33,845 nt of DNA from contig JASNJN010000317.1 in NCBI GenBank assembly GCA_030180075.1, positions 1 through 33,845 on the forward strand, written 5' to 3'. This DNA is from Mikrocytos mackini (lineage: Eukaryota > Endomyxa > Ascetosporea > Mikrocytida > Mikrocytiidae). This document shows positions 1 through 9,038 of the stretch, piece after piece. The notes under the pieces were generated by a model. The model did no database searches. It was not told where the DNA came from and saw nothing but the letters and a program-made list of their open reading frames with translations. Made by a program: the position numbers and the translations under genes. Numbering within the stretch: the first letter of the stretch is position 1; every line of letters starts with the position of its first letter.

Positions 1-418
1 TTTTTCAAAATTTTATCTCAAAATTGTTTTATCGTTAAGATTTCGCCCGGTAAAAGCTGTAAAAATTTTTTCAGAAAATATTTTGTATAAAAATCTTATA
101 TTTTTGTGCACGACTTTTTTGACCAAAATCAAAATTTTTGATTCAAAAAATTCAAAAAATTTTTTTTGTTCAAAATACCAAAAAATTAACCAAAAATAAT
201 TTTATTACTCGATTGGCATGTTAATTTGGTATTTATAGTGTTTTAATATAGATTTCCAACAAAAAAATTTTTTGAATCAAAAATTTTGATTTTGGTCCAA
301 AAAGTCGTGCACAAAAATATAAGATTTTTATACAAAATATTTTCTGAAAAATTTTTTACAGCTTTTACCGGGCGAAATCTTAATGATAAAACAATGTTGA
401 GATAAAATTTTGAAAAAA
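1..418. repeat. Inverted repeat forming the centre of foldback C
   Basis: The arms are about 1-155 and 266-418, separated by a loop of roughly 110 bases. They share blocks such as TCGTGCACAAAAATATAAG and its reverse complement, and GCTTTTACCGGGCGAAATC at 361-379 matching 42-60. Only a few differences are visible, so the foldback is young or kept alike by gene conversion. Confidence 0.85.
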
Positions 419-1147
419 TACTTGATATATGGATGACCCAAAAAAGGTGAATTTTAACCCAAATTTACGATATTTTGATATTAAGTCGATNGANAATCCA
501 TGAAAATTTTTATAGGTATATTTTTGTAGATCTCTCGAAAACACGTTAGGTAGATAAATTTCAAAAAAAAACTCATGAAAAAATTCGAGTTTTTATGGTA
601 CGACTTTTTTTGAAAACTACCTGATGCACCCCCTTGGAAAAATCCAAAAAAAATTTTTTTTCAAAAATTTTAATTAGACCATAAAAACACTGTTTTCATC
701 ACCAAAAAAATTTGATTTTCAGTATTTTTTTATTAGGTAATTTATATTTGAAAATTTTATACCTTTATAGAAAAACAAGTTTTTACCGAATTTACAAAGC
801 AGTGGAAATTTTGAAATTCAAGTTCAAAATTTTTTACTGATAATAATTTACAGAAATTTTTAAACCGACCCATTAAATTTTAAATTGTTGAACTGCATTT
901 TTTTGATCATTTTTAAGACTTCCATTTCTAAAAAAACGGGGAAAATGAATAACCGAAGGGAAAATGAAAAAAAATTACGAAAAAATTTTTGAAACCGAAA
1001 ATCCTTAAAATGTGATATTATCGTTATATATTTGTCTAAGAAGTTTCAAAATCGATTTCTAAAAAAAGCGGGGGAAATGATGGGAATCGGGGGAAATGCA
1101 AAAAAGCGGGGAGAATGCAAGAAAAACGGGGGAAATGAATTTCAATC
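1..1147. mobile_element. Foldback element C, right part, cut by the window edge
   Basis: A non-coding, palindromic element whose centre lies near base 210, because bases 1-155 are the reverse complement of about 266-418. Its right end carries four close copies of a 19-20-bp motif (CATTTCCCCCG on the minus strand, about 1066-1140) and two weaker ones near 930-965. The tip reads GATTGAAATTCATT on the minus strand (1134-1147). Mid-arm sequence around 640-710 resembles the foldback at 30363-31530, so the two are relatives. If it is symmetrical, its left end should lie roughly 700 bases upstream of the window. No reading frame is visible, so it would depend on a transposase encoded elsewhere. Confidence 0.65.
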
Positions 1148-2147
1148 TGGTTTCAATTACTAAGGTGCTTTATATAATATATAAACGGTGTTTTACTTTT
1201 CAAAAATTTTAAATTTCCTAAAAACAACTCATGCCGATCTGTAAGCATGCTAGGTGAAAGAACATATTAAAACGACTAGATATACTAACGCCTAGGGGAT
1301 AGATATGTATTGGTGAAGTAAAACTGGTTTATGAAGCTGGTTCGAGTAAACTGGCATATAGCTTCTATTTAAGGATAAAGAACAGATATAGAACATGTAA
1401 AACTATACACGGATTCTTATAACAATTGGGTTACATATTTTATTATAAAAGTCCAAATTTCCACTTCTCGCTAAAAATGACTAGATGACGTTAAGCTTCT
1501 TTGAGTAGCCGAAATTCAACATTATCCAACGAAGTGGTTGTTAACACTATTCTACAGTGTCGTTCGAGTTTCAGTCTCTATCGATAACAACTGCGAAGTC
1601 ATTTCGTATTCCACATTTTAGCGACAGTTTATGGATTATTATACATCAAAGTACGAACGATTTCTACTCGTAATGTTTGTATATTCCCCGCTCCTCTTTT
1701 ACTAATTTACAAATAGTTAGATATAAGATCATAGAAATTGATTCTTCTACGATTTAGACATGTACTGTTCGAATAAAAAGAGTTTGCGAACAATTGAATA
1801 GCTATGGAATTTTAACATTGTGTTTATACTCTTCTGCAGATTCCTTCTTATGGATACAAACAACACAGCTTTGGTAACCGACTTTAATGACTTCGATTAG
1901 ATAATCATACATTACTTAAATAAAAGGAAATTAAACAAATTAAGTAAGATGTATTTACTCTAGAATTTCCACAAAGTTATTATGTAATTCCTATGCGTTT
2001 TCTTACGAATTATTTGTTATTTATATTTTAATTAATACAAAATGTGTTAAAAGAAATAAATAGATAAATGAAATAACAGAAAAAATAGATGTATTGATTT
2101 AAAGATTTAAAAACGATAGGAACAACAATATAATGAGAAATAATTAC
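1148..2147. other. Gene-free spacer
   Basis: I see no long reading frame, RNA gene or clear inverted repeat between the tip of foldback C and the PHD-finger remnant. The sequence is AT-rich and of mixed complexity. Confidence 0.5.
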
Positions 2148-2702
2148 TTAACTTCGACAACAAATAAAAGGATCACTTTTACACGCAAGTTTTTCCCGTA
2201 CACATTCATAATGAAACCATCTGTGACAATCAATACACCCAACTCACTCCATTAATTTCGAACTAGTCTGATCTTCCATCAAAAAGCATGCACGACAAAT
2301 ACTAAAGCTTTCTACAATTTCTTTTATCTTTGGCCCTCTTTTCTTGGACATTCTCTTCAATTTTAAAACAGACGAACTCCCTATGGGCGAATTCAATTCT
2401 TTCTGTTTTATCATAATTTTTCTGGAGTTCACAGCTTGTAAATCAGACGGAGGATTATCCGTCTGTACTGTATGTAAGGAAATCAAATTTAGGCATTCTT
2501 CCAATTTATTGTTAACATCCAGAGAGACAGGTATCCCCATGATCTTATACTTAATTTCTTCTACGTTAGTCTGGATATATTTGTAAGCAAAAGAAGATAT
2601 GTTGTTTGTTGAAGAAATAAGGGAAGAGGAAAATGAAACTGAGGAGGTCATAGAAATTACCCATACAGTACGTGCGCATGAATGTTTAGTGCTCAGTGAC
2701 AA
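2148..2702 (-). pseudogene. Decayed reading frame ending in a PHD-like zinc finger
   Basis: Read on the minus strand, a hydrophilic frame runs into a basic stretch (KKRGPKIKEI) and then a CRAC pair. One in-frame stop (2244-2246) follows, and the same frame continues with VGCIDCHRWFHYEC and a final FICC before its own stop at 2148. The order C-x2-C, C-x2-C, H-x2-C, CC is that of a PHD finger, although the last C-x2-C pair is not canonical. PHD fingers at a protein's C-terminus occur in host chromatin proteins and in some pogo/Tigger-type transposases; neither can be chosen here because no catalytic core is present. No ATG sits at the upper end of the open frame. I read it as a 5'-truncated, decayed gene surrounded by element debris. 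Confidence 0.45.
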
Positions 2703-2870
2703 AAGGACGAGTCCATAAAATAACGCACCAAGTAAGTGCAGTACAGAGATGGCAAAGGATATTGAGGCCTACAACAATCAGGAATTTGTTAGTAATGGCC
2801 GAGACAAAAGAGTTAAAACCACCAGTATTAACAAAACTGAGTCCCCCCAAACAGAGACAGCGACTTTCAC

Positions 2871-3251
2871 TAGACATTTAAATTATCGATCTCGTCATTA
2901 TCGATTATCGAAATGATAGTGGATTTTTCGATAATTCGATATTTTCGATAATCGATATATCGAAAATCAATATGCGAGTTTTACTATTATTTCGAAATAT
3001 ATTTGGTTGTAATTGATTATCAAGAGCATAATTCCGCTAATCTACAACAAACTGGGGTATTATGATAAGATTTTAGTGTTATGAACGAAATTTTTAATAT
3101 TTTGCATCGAAATATCGAAATCTATATAAATTCAGCTTTTAAATGCCTCCCGCGTAAAAAGCAGAATTTATCGAAAAAACATGTTTATCATATCGAAAAA
3201 ATTTATCGATTTATCGATTTTTTTAATAATCGATAAAATTTTAAATGTCTA
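2871..3251. mobile_element. ATCGAT-rich MITE-like element
   Basis: A perfect 10-bp terminal inverted repeat, TAGACATTTA at 2871-2880 and TAAATGTCTA at 3242-3251, encloses 381 bp. Inside each end lie many ATCGAT and TCGATAATCGAT words (2885-2970 and 3165-3237) that are themselves palindromic. There is no coding sequence. TTTCAC occurs just outside both ends (2865-2870, 3254-3259), but with unequal spacing, so I do not claim it as a target duplication. The superfamily is unresolved. Confidence 0.6.
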
Positions 3252-3253
3252 AT

Positions 3254-3572
3254 TTTCACCTACCCAGAATATGGAGTTATTGATAGGGCCCATGTCCATC
3301 GGAAACAGGCAGTAACGAAACGGAACCACGATCGTCGAAAAGCCGTTCCCAGAAAAGATATTAAGGTTGGCGACACCGTTTACATGAAAATGAAGCCTGG
3401 GAAATACAGAGGTCCTATGACAGTAAAGATGACTAGCAAATCAGCAGTCGTGGATGAAAATAATCAACGCTGGCCCCGGAACAGAATTGGAAGGGTAAAA
3501 ACCCCCGGGGAGAAGAAGCTTAAGACGGGAGGTGTAGAGAGCTACAGTTGGCTATACTTAGTCAACTGGTAA
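3254..3572 (+). mobile_element. Ty3/gypsy integrase C-terminal fossil
   Basis: The plus-strand frame, which includes an ATG at 3384, reads as the tail of a Ty3/gypsy-type integrase. A basic NHDRRK segment leads to KVGDTVYMKMKPGKYRGP, the GPY/F-like module that follows the catalytic core, and then to an R/K-rich tail. Only this fragment is left. I see no catalytic core, no reverse transcriptase and no LTR pair nearby, so it is a broken remnant and not a mobile copy. It is bounded on the left by the ATCGAT element and on the right by a pogo-like MITE, so later insertions have dissected the locus. Confidence 0.65.
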
Positions 3573-3605
3573 GCCTTTGGTTTTAAATAAATTAACTTTT
3601 ATATA

Positions 3606-3914
3606 CAGTCAACTCCGGATATAACGAAGTTCGGTTATAACGAAGTCGTCAAAAATGGTCCATTTTCCTCTATAATTTTGTTCGGATATAACAAATTATC
3701 GCTTATAACGGGGGTAGTTGAATTTTAACGAATATTGAAATTGAATTTTACGGCCTCTGAGATATTCCCAAAATATCAAAATTATGGAAATACATACTAA
3801 ACGTATATATTCTTGGTTGGTATCAATACTTTTCCTAACAACCCCCTTAATTTGTCATAACTGGATTTTTTGATCGGATATAACGAAGTTTTTTGTTATA
3901 TCCGGAGTTGACTG
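3606..3914. mobile_element. Pogo-like MITE flanked by TA
   Basis: The left end CAGTCAACTCCGGATATAAC (3606) and the right end, its reverse complement finishing GGAGTTGACTG (3914), form terminal inverted repeats. Each is bordered by TA (3604-3605, 3915-3916), the target duplication of Tc1/mariner/pogo elements. A GATATAACGAAG-type sequence just inside a CAGTC tip is typical of pogo/Tigger relatives. Further GGATATAAC and TTATAACG words lie at 3674-3700 and 3875-3900. The element is 309 bp and codes for nothing. Confidence 0.85.
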
Positions 3915-4245
3915 TATTATAAAAGATAAAGATAACCCTCAATCTTCTATAAGTTTTCATCTGATGTGGCAAACCAACGTATTCATATGAATAATTATTC
4001 AAATACGACGAATAATGCACGGGATTATAAATATAAACCGCTTTTTCCTACTGTGGCCAATTGACCCAAACTGTACAAGATAACCCAAATTTTAACGAAC
4101 ATCTCGATGTATTTCAATTATTTAAACAAAATCTGTTCATTATTTTAAGAAGCACAATATTATATATTTATATATCGTTTTATAATGTCTTAAATAATGT
4201 GAAAAGCACTTGTAACATTCTTTCCTCCAAAATGGTTTATAACTA

Positions 4246-4806
4246 TCATATAGCGGTATCATTTAAAGGATTCGAGCTAGACTCATTGCGCGATGTATCC
4301 ATAAATTCGTCTACCGTACTGTCTCGGTTTTCCATACCTTCTAATATACTTTCCAAATCGTATTTTGATAATTCAGAAACATCGCCATTGTTCATGTTCC
4401 TGACATATTTTGCCATATCTGTTGTGTTTGAACGCAATAAACTAGTTTCTCTCTTTGATCTGTTTTTTCGGGGTTGAATTGTGTATTGTTTCCTGAGACG
4501 ATGTTTAGATGGACTTGCTATTTTCGGTTTAGGCATTTTGGGGCGTTCTTCTTCTTGTTGTAAAGTAGGGCTATGTTTAACTGGTTCTTCTGATGACTGC
4601 GCACTCGCTTGTTCAACATCAGGTGTGTTTATGTTCTTGGCTACTTCCTTTTGATGATTCTTCTGTTCGATAATGTGTCCGGTTTGAATCAGACCCACGG
4701 CTATAAAAGTAAGCAGTATGAAAATCAATATTATTGAAATGATTACTATCTTGACAAAAGAATGTTTAAAGCTTTGCTGAGTCTTAAAAATGGTTGAATC
4801 TTTCAT
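4246..4806 (-). CDS. Type II single-pass membrane protein, unknown function
   Basis: The 186-residue protein starts at the ATG 4804-4806; the frame is open further upstream but has no ATG there. A short basic cytosolic head (residues 1-17) is followed by one strong hydrophobic segment (about 18-40). The remaining ~145 residues are hydrophilic and presumably lumenal or extracellular: an E/Q/P-rich stretch (60-100), a strongly basic stretch with RSKR (116-119), and an acidic C-terminal part. Several N-glycosylation sequons (for example NTT at about 127) fit a lumenal tail. An AAAAATTTTTTTT run sits just before the start codon. I do not recognise the family; rapidly evolving type II membrane proteins are common in parasites, but that is only context. 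Confidence 0.6.
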   Translation of the reverse strand: MKDSTIFKTQQSFKHSFVKIVIISIILIFILLTFIAVGLIQTGHIIEQKNHQKEVAKNINTPDVEQASAQSSEEPVKHSPTLQQEEERPKMPKPKIASPSKHRLRKQYTIQPRKNRSKRETSLLRSNTTDMAKYVRNMNNGDVSELSKYDLESILEGMENRDSTVDEFMDTSRNESSSNPLNDTAI

Positions 4807-5035
4807 TTGTGAAAAAAAATTTTTAAGAATCACATGACGTCATGGTCCATAAATATCCATATGGACAGTAGTGAAACATCCATTATTTATAGGAAGTTGT
4901 TCGTGACGTGAGAAGTGGCTTATACGAGACGACTGTCTTCAATCTCCTTACTTTAAATCGTATTGGAACATTCTGAAGAGAAACTGTGATAAAATGAAGT
5001 TCGGTATCAACTAATTTTCGTGTTAATGAAGTTGT

Positions 5036-5227
5036 ATGGACAATGAGCTTGTGGAGAAGGTAGAGACAGAGAAAGTCAAAAATTACTTTTACATAAAATT
5101 CTCACAGAAAATACTGTATAAAAGAATCCGGAAGATTGTACGATGTGTGATTCTAATGCATCACATTTTTAATTTGGTCAAGCCATTAAAACGATTTCCG
5201 GAATTCAGGGACAGAATTAAAGTTTAA
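5036..5227 (+). CDS. Possible small basic protein (63 aa)
   Basis: An ATG-initiated frame of 63 codons lies alone in the 800-base gap between the type II membrane protein and the p24 gene. It begins MDNELVEKVETEKVKNYF and becomes lysine- and arginine-rich with a hydrophobic middle (VRCVILMHHIFNLV). There is no domain I recognise. Composition is compatible with coding, but at this AT content a frame of this length can arise by chance, and no second line of evidence supports it. Confidence 0.25.
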   Translation: MDNELVEKVETEKVKNYFYIKFSQKILYKRIRKIVRCVILMHHIFNLVKPLKRFPEFRDRIKV

Positions 5228-5614
5228 AAGAACGAAAAATTCAACATACGATCTTTAACAAGCCCAAACTTTTAAAGAATCATTTAATCAACCAGTTTAA
5301 AGATCGCTACACAAAATAATCCGTTTTTTTAGATAATCAAAGGTCAGCTCACAACATAAATCACACGTCATGTTTATTTCAAACACAAAACATTTCCCTT
5401 TCTAAATATTGGAAGACAAAAACCCTTTAAAATGACCTGCGAGTGTTTTATTATCCAAAGGCTACATTTATACTTAATTTCCAGTATTTTACAACCTTAA
5501 TATTAATTGTTAAACGCAACCTAAAGCCAAATATAACTTATAAATTCAATCAATCTATCACTTTATTTAAAACACCAAAAGGAATTGATCAATCGCCTCT
5601 TTATTATTAATTAA

Positions 5615-6247
5615 TCAAACTTGTAGTTTAACTGCTCTTTTTACATCCAATGCTTTTTTCCATTCATTAACCTGGTAAATAAGTATTGTAACTAGAACAG
5701 TCACTTCCAGCCAAAAATAGAACCTTATATGTCTCACCGTATTTCCGCCGAGGTAGTTGTGATGTTGTTGTTTTATTTTGTTCTCTACCAATAGTTCTTT
5801 GAATCTATCGATTCTGTTGTTCAACTCAGTCAACATGTCAGTCACTTTCCTGACTTCCTTGTCCTCGACTAGGTCCTTAAATATCAACGGAGTGTGGTGG
5901 TGGTCGTCTATAGATAGTTTAACGAAGTCTTGGCTTTCCGACTTGAAACAAATTTTGTATTCGCCCGCCTCTACGTTGTCTATGCGTACTTTAGCTGCAT
6001 CATGGAAACTAGATTCTGTGACCTTCAGAGTGTTGTTGTAGATGTTGTATCCTTTGTTGTTCGACACCGTAATGAGGTAATAAACGGGCGTTGACTGGAG
6101 AACGGTGAGTTTGAAGTGGAGAATCGGGTGGTCTTTCATTATCTCTTTGAAGAAACATTCTGTTGATTTGGGACGTTGATAGAAGTGTATATAGTCGCAT
6201 TTAACTGTCCATTCTAACGCCAGTATGCAAAGAATAAAGAAAAACAT
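5615..6247 (-). CDS. p24/TMED (emp24/gp25L) family ER-Golgi cargo receptor
   Basis: The 210-residue protein has the full p24 layout. A signal peptide (1-17) is followed by a GOLD domain (about 18-115) with the conserved cysteine pair C31 and C100, the latter in the typical GEYKICF context. Then come a heptad-rich linker (about 125-162), one membrane segment (about 177-193, FYFWLEVTVLVTILIYQV) and a short basic tail. p24 proteins cycle between ER and Golgi in COPI and COPII vesicles and help select cargo, including GPI-anchored proteins. I chose the ATG at 6245-6247 because it puts the signal peptide at the very start; the frame stays open upstream but would then run through the RPC11 gene on the other strand. 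The tail lacks an obvious C-terminal KKXX, so binding to coats may differ. Assigning it to a particular p24 subfamily is not safe by eye. Confidence 0.9.
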   Translation of the reverse strand: MFFFILCILALEWTVKCDYIHFYQRPKSTECFFKEIMKDHPILHFKLTVLQSTPVYYLITVSNNKGYNIYNNTLKVTESSFHDAAKVRIDNVEAGEYKICFKSESQDFVKLSIDDHHHTPLIFKDLVEDKEVRKVTDMLTELNNRIDRFKELLVENKIKQQHHNYLGGNTVRHIRFYFWLEVTVLVTILIYQVNEWKKALDVKRAVKLQV

Positions 6248-6265
6248 CTTACGAAGAAAAATTTT
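6248..6265. promoter_or_regulatory. 18-bp gap between two divergent start codons
   Basis: Only 18 bases separate the p24 start codon (minus strand, 6247) from the proposed RPC11 start codon (plus strand, 6266). The gap contains AAAAATTTT. With so little room each transcript must begin inside, or on the far side of, the other gene. The inference depends on both start choices, which domain structure supports. Confidence 0.55.
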
Positions 6266-6611
6266 ATGACACAATTTTGTAAGAAATGCCACAACAGCAT
6301 GGACATAGCGCCAAATAGCATGGTCTGTATTTATCATTAAAGATGTACTCAAATGTATGAATTGTGGGACAGCAGAAAAAATCGTGTCACCTTTTATTGA
6401 AACAGTATGGCGTTCTGAAACCATACAGAATTTGTACGACGATGAAAGTTTATTCGAAGTTATAAAACCCATTGCTGATGAGAGGTGTTCACGATGTGGG
6501 CATACTAAAGCATACTACTACGAATTGCAGATAAGGAGCGCCGATGAGCCTGCAACTGTATTCTACACATGCGAAAACAAACTCTGTGGCTTCAAATGGA
6601 GAGAGGGGTGA
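6266..6611 (+). CDS. RPC11: RNA polymerase III subunit RPC11 (POLR3K/Rpc11), one tiny intron
   Basis: The downstream exon (6343-6611) carries a TFIIS-type zinc ribbon: CSRC, then QIRSADEP with the acidic pair that reaches the active site for RNA cleavage, then C-x4-C and a final FKW. The RSADEP context is typical of RPC11, which drives Pol III transcript cleavage, termination and re-initiation. The upstream exon (6266-6326) supplies MTQFCKKCHN, the first half of the N-terminal zinc ribbon. Removing the GT...AG stretch 6327-6342 joins the two in frame into 109 residues, with cysteines at 5, 8, 25 and 28 and again at 69, 72, 97 and 102. The human protein, recalled from memory, is 108 residues with the N-terminal set at the same positions. 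Without splicing the first exon stops after 24 codons and the second half of the ribbon has no partner. Confidence 0.85.
6327..6342 (+). other. Putative 16-nt spliceosomal intron in RPC11
   Basis: The sequence GTATTTATCATTAAAG begins GT and ends AG, lies between the two halves of a zinc ribbon, and restores frame and cysteine spacing when removed. It would be among the shortest introns known. The TCATTAA just before the AG could serve as a branch site, but it is not a strong match to a fungal consensus. The alternatives are a sequencing error or a real frame disruption. Confidence 0.6.
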
Positions 6612-6757
6612 CGTTGCCAAAGGAATGGCTGTATTATATCACAGAAAAGAAGGTTGGTTTTTGTTCTATTAATTTCGTTTTATTGAATGTTCGAATAAAT
6701 AAAACACACTCCCTATAATCTAAGTATTTATTAGTCGTTTTAAATCCGATATTTTAT

Positions 6758-7948
6758 TTAAATTTCCTCCATCTCCTCTTCTTTTAAAGTTCTGATTAAA
6801 TCCGAAAGATATATTTTATACCTTGTGGTATTGTTGGCTAAGTTTCCTAGTTCTACTTCTCTCTCTTCATTCTTCCTCGCGATTATCTCTTCTATTTGCT
6901 TCAATTTAATTAAATCTTCGTTCATTTTAGAATACTCGTTTTTGTCATAGCGTTCTTTCATATGTTTGTATCTAACAACGGCCTCTTCTTTTTCTTCCTT
7001 TTTCTTCTCCAGCGCATTTTCAAGTTTCTTTGTTTCCATTTCATACTCACTTAATTGTGTTTTAAATTTGACAAATTCAGCGTTTGCCAACTTAAAATCA
7101 TTGATAGCCTTTTCCAGCTTCTTTTGATGGACATCTTTAAGTTTTATGTGTTCCTTGTGTCCTTGTTCTTTTATGGCTTCTTTCAGCTGAGAGTTTATTT
7201 CTTCTTTCTTTCTGTCGAATTCACTCTTCACCTGGTTAACTAACGCTCTTATCCTTTCCCTTTCTTCCTGATGAGGTTCTATGTTGTTGTTGAAATTCTT
7301 AACGTTTGCCTTTAGAGTCTCAATTTTCTCTTCGTTGCTCTTAATCTCGGTCTCATAGTTTGACAGCATGTTGTTGAGATTGTCTATGTTGGTGTTTTCC
7401 TGGTTTATTTTGTTGTCTGCCTTTTCAAGCACACCCAAGGTTACCTCGTATTTCTTTAGCTCTCTCTCTTTGAGCTCTTGCAAAGTCTCCGCCAATGAAA
7501 CTAATGAGGAAAGATTGGCATCAACCTCATTGTATTGTGCTTTCTTCTGTTTTAGATCTGTGCGAAGGTCTCCGGTATTGTCCTCTCTTCCTTCCTTTTC
7601 TTCGAGATAGTGGTTTGTTTCCCTGAGCTCTACTAATTGCTCCTTGAGCTTCTCCGATTGTTCTAAGAATGATGCTAGTTCTGCTTCTTTGGTTTTCCTG
7701 TAGGTTTCGATTTCGATTTGGTAGTTGGTGGATTGTCTCTCTATGTTTCCTTCCAGAGCTTTTATTCTGTCTGTTGACCTTTTCTTGCGGCTGATGACTT
7801 TGTTGAGTGTGTTCGAGAAAATGAGGAGATCCGTCTCACGAGGCCAAGGGGATTCTTCAACTGTGTTTTCCATTAACGTTAGTGTCATGTCAAGTATCGA
7901 ACTGTTGTTCCCAGTCTCTTCAGCTGGCTTTTTTCTTTTTGCTGGCAT
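6758..7948 (-). CDS. Long coiled-coil protein, possibly kinetochore or spindle-pole related
   Basis: The 396-residue protein begins at an ATG preceded by an A/T-rich leader (AAAATTTTATTTTC region on its strand). Residues 1-10 are basic (MPAKRKKPAE). A short non-coil segment, ESPWPRETDLLIFSNTL (about 33-50), follows and could be a docking helix. From about residue 55 to 370 the sequence is an almost unbroken K/E/Q/L heptad coiled coil with one hinge-like break near 'NNIEPHQEE'. No enzymatic motif is present. The architecture recalls NDC80-complex, spindle-pole or nuclear-envelope coiled coils, but such proteins diverge too fast to name by eye. It is convergent with RPC11 (146-base gap) and divergent from the YAF9-like gene (175-base gap). 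Confidence 0.75.
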   Translation of the reverse strand: MPAKRKKPAEETGNNSSILDMTLTLMENTVEESPWPRETDLLIFSNTLNKVISRKKRSTDRIKALEGNIERQSTNYQIEIETYRKTKEAELASFLEQSEKLKEQLVELRETNHYLEEKEGREDNTGDLRTDLKQKKAQYNEVDANLSSLVSLAETLQELKERELKKYEVTLGVLEKADNKINQENTNIDNLNNMLSNYETEIKSNEEKIETLKANVKNFNNNIEPHQEERERIRALVNQVKSEFDRKKEEINSQLKEAIKEQGHKEHIKLKDVHQKKLEKAINDFKLANAEFVKFKTQLSEYEMETKKLENALEKKKEEKEEAVVRYKHMKERYDKNEYSKMNEDLIKLKQIEEIIARKNEEREVELGNLANNTTRYKIYLSDLIRTLKEEEMEEI

Positions 7949-8123
7949 TTAACTTTTTGAAAATAAAATTTAAATGTCGTGATTTTAAGTTTAAGTGCGA
8001 GGTTTAAACAAGAATCATTTGGCTATCTTAAACCGTTACCATATACCATGAGAAGTATTTGGTGTAAAATACGGAGTAGAAGCTAAGAATGAATTTCATA
8101 ATTTTGAAAAGTTAATTTTTTCA

Positions 8124-8732
8124 ATGACAGAAGAAGAACAAAACAAGATTATTCTGAGGCCAATCATCTACGGTTCCGTTTCCACTTATCTAGGAAAGGA
8201 TATTTCATCAGGAAGTGCCTCTCATTCCTGGTCGTTGTATATCAGGGGGATAAACGGCGAAGACATAGGATATTTCATAGACAAAGTTGAGTTTCACATT
8301 CACAACTCTTTCGAGAATCCAATACGAGTTCTCCGAGAAAGTCCATTCATGATTTCAGAGAGCGGCTGGGGCGAGTTCACAACAAAGATCGTGATTTATT
8401 TAAAATGCAAGGAAATGAAACGTCCAGTCGAATTGTACCACTATTTAAAGCTGTTTCCAGACATGGGACAAAACATAAGAAATAGGAACGTCGTTTCGGA
8501 AGTGTTCGATGAGTTAATTTTTATAAATCCCAACAAAGAAACCAGCGAATTAATCGAAAATAACGTTCCCATTTATCCGAAGAACAATATTTTTAAATCT
8601 TTGGATAGGCTTCCTGAAATAAGCAATGCAGAACAGGTTTTGATTCATAAGATAGCTCAAGAAGACGAAAAACTTATAAATAGAATTAAAGAATTGAAAG
8701 AAAAACTGGTGATGAACGGAGTAAATGTTTAA
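8124..8732 (+). CDS. YAF9: YEATS-domain chromatin protein, YAF9/GAS41-like
   Basis: The 202-residue protein opens with RPIIYGSVSTYLGK and a HSW motif, then GYFIDKVEFHIHNSFENPIR and ESGWGEF, the successive strands of a YEATS domain (about 11-135). The aromatic-cage positions that read acyl-lysine in GAS41/AF9 correspond to H60, S62 and the G81-W82 pair, so acetyl- or crotonyl-lysine binding looks retained. A C-terminal heptad-rich helix (about 168-196) matches the coiled coil by which Yaf9 joins the SWR1 and NuA4 complexes. The one-domain-plus-helix layout fits YAF9/GAS41 better than the longer AF9/ENL proteins; the related Taf14 cannot be fully excluded. The start codon follows TAATTTTTTCA. 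Confidence 0.9.
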   Translation: MTEEEQNKIILRPIIYGSVSTYLGKDISSGSASHSWSLYIRGINGEDIGYFIDKVEFHIHNSFENPIRVLRESPFMISESGWGEFTTKIVIYLKCKEMKRPVELYHYLKLFPDMGQNIRNRNVVSEVFDELIFINPNKETSELIENNVPIYPKNNIFKSLDRLPEISNAEQVLIHKIAQEDEKLINRIKELKEKLVMNGVNV

Positions 8733-8826
8733 TTTATTGTATAAGAAAAAGATTTTTATGAAATAATAATGCAATTGTAAGTAAAATAGGCTATAATATG
8801 ACATAACATCATTGAACAATTAAACC

Positions 8827-8964
8827 ATGTACACGCTGAAATTAGTGTATGTAGAAAATCCTTGTTACAGCGTTGTTTGGTTGAATTCTAAGGAACTTCT
8901 TGTAACACATACCACAGGCATCGACGTGCTTATCAATAAATACACAATAGATTTGGCCATATGA
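8827..8964 (+). CDS. Possible micro-ORF (45 aa)
   Basis: A 45-codon ATG frame (MYTLKLVYVENPCYSVVW..., ending TIDLAI) fills most of the gap between the YAF9-like gene and the kinesin gene. Its composition is less AT-driven than the surrounding spacer and it alternates hydrophobic and polar residues like a beta-strand protein. I cannot name it. It may be a genuine small gene, or the first exon of something spliced, given the tiny intron proposed in RPC11. Confidence 0.35.
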   Translation: MYTLKLVYVENPCYSVVWLNSKELLVTHTTGIDVLINKYTIDLAI

Positions 8965-9038
8965 GTAACACGTTTGTGTCTATTAAATTTTGTTTAACAA
9001 GCTAGTAGGACTGTTCACTTTTCGAAACTTCTAATTTC

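Noticed and set aside
1060-1140. CRISPR-like array
   Set aside because: The repeated units are contiguous, imperfect, lack unique spacers and lie at a transposon end in eukaryotic DNA.
4061-4477. 138-aa plus-strand frame
   Set aside because: Much of it is antisense to the type II membrane protein gene, the start is in spacer, and the composition is hydrophobic and AT-driven.
7055-7952. Plus-strand frames opposite the coiled-coil gene
   Set aside because: They are antisense shadows; the minus-strand protein has clear heptads and a proper start.
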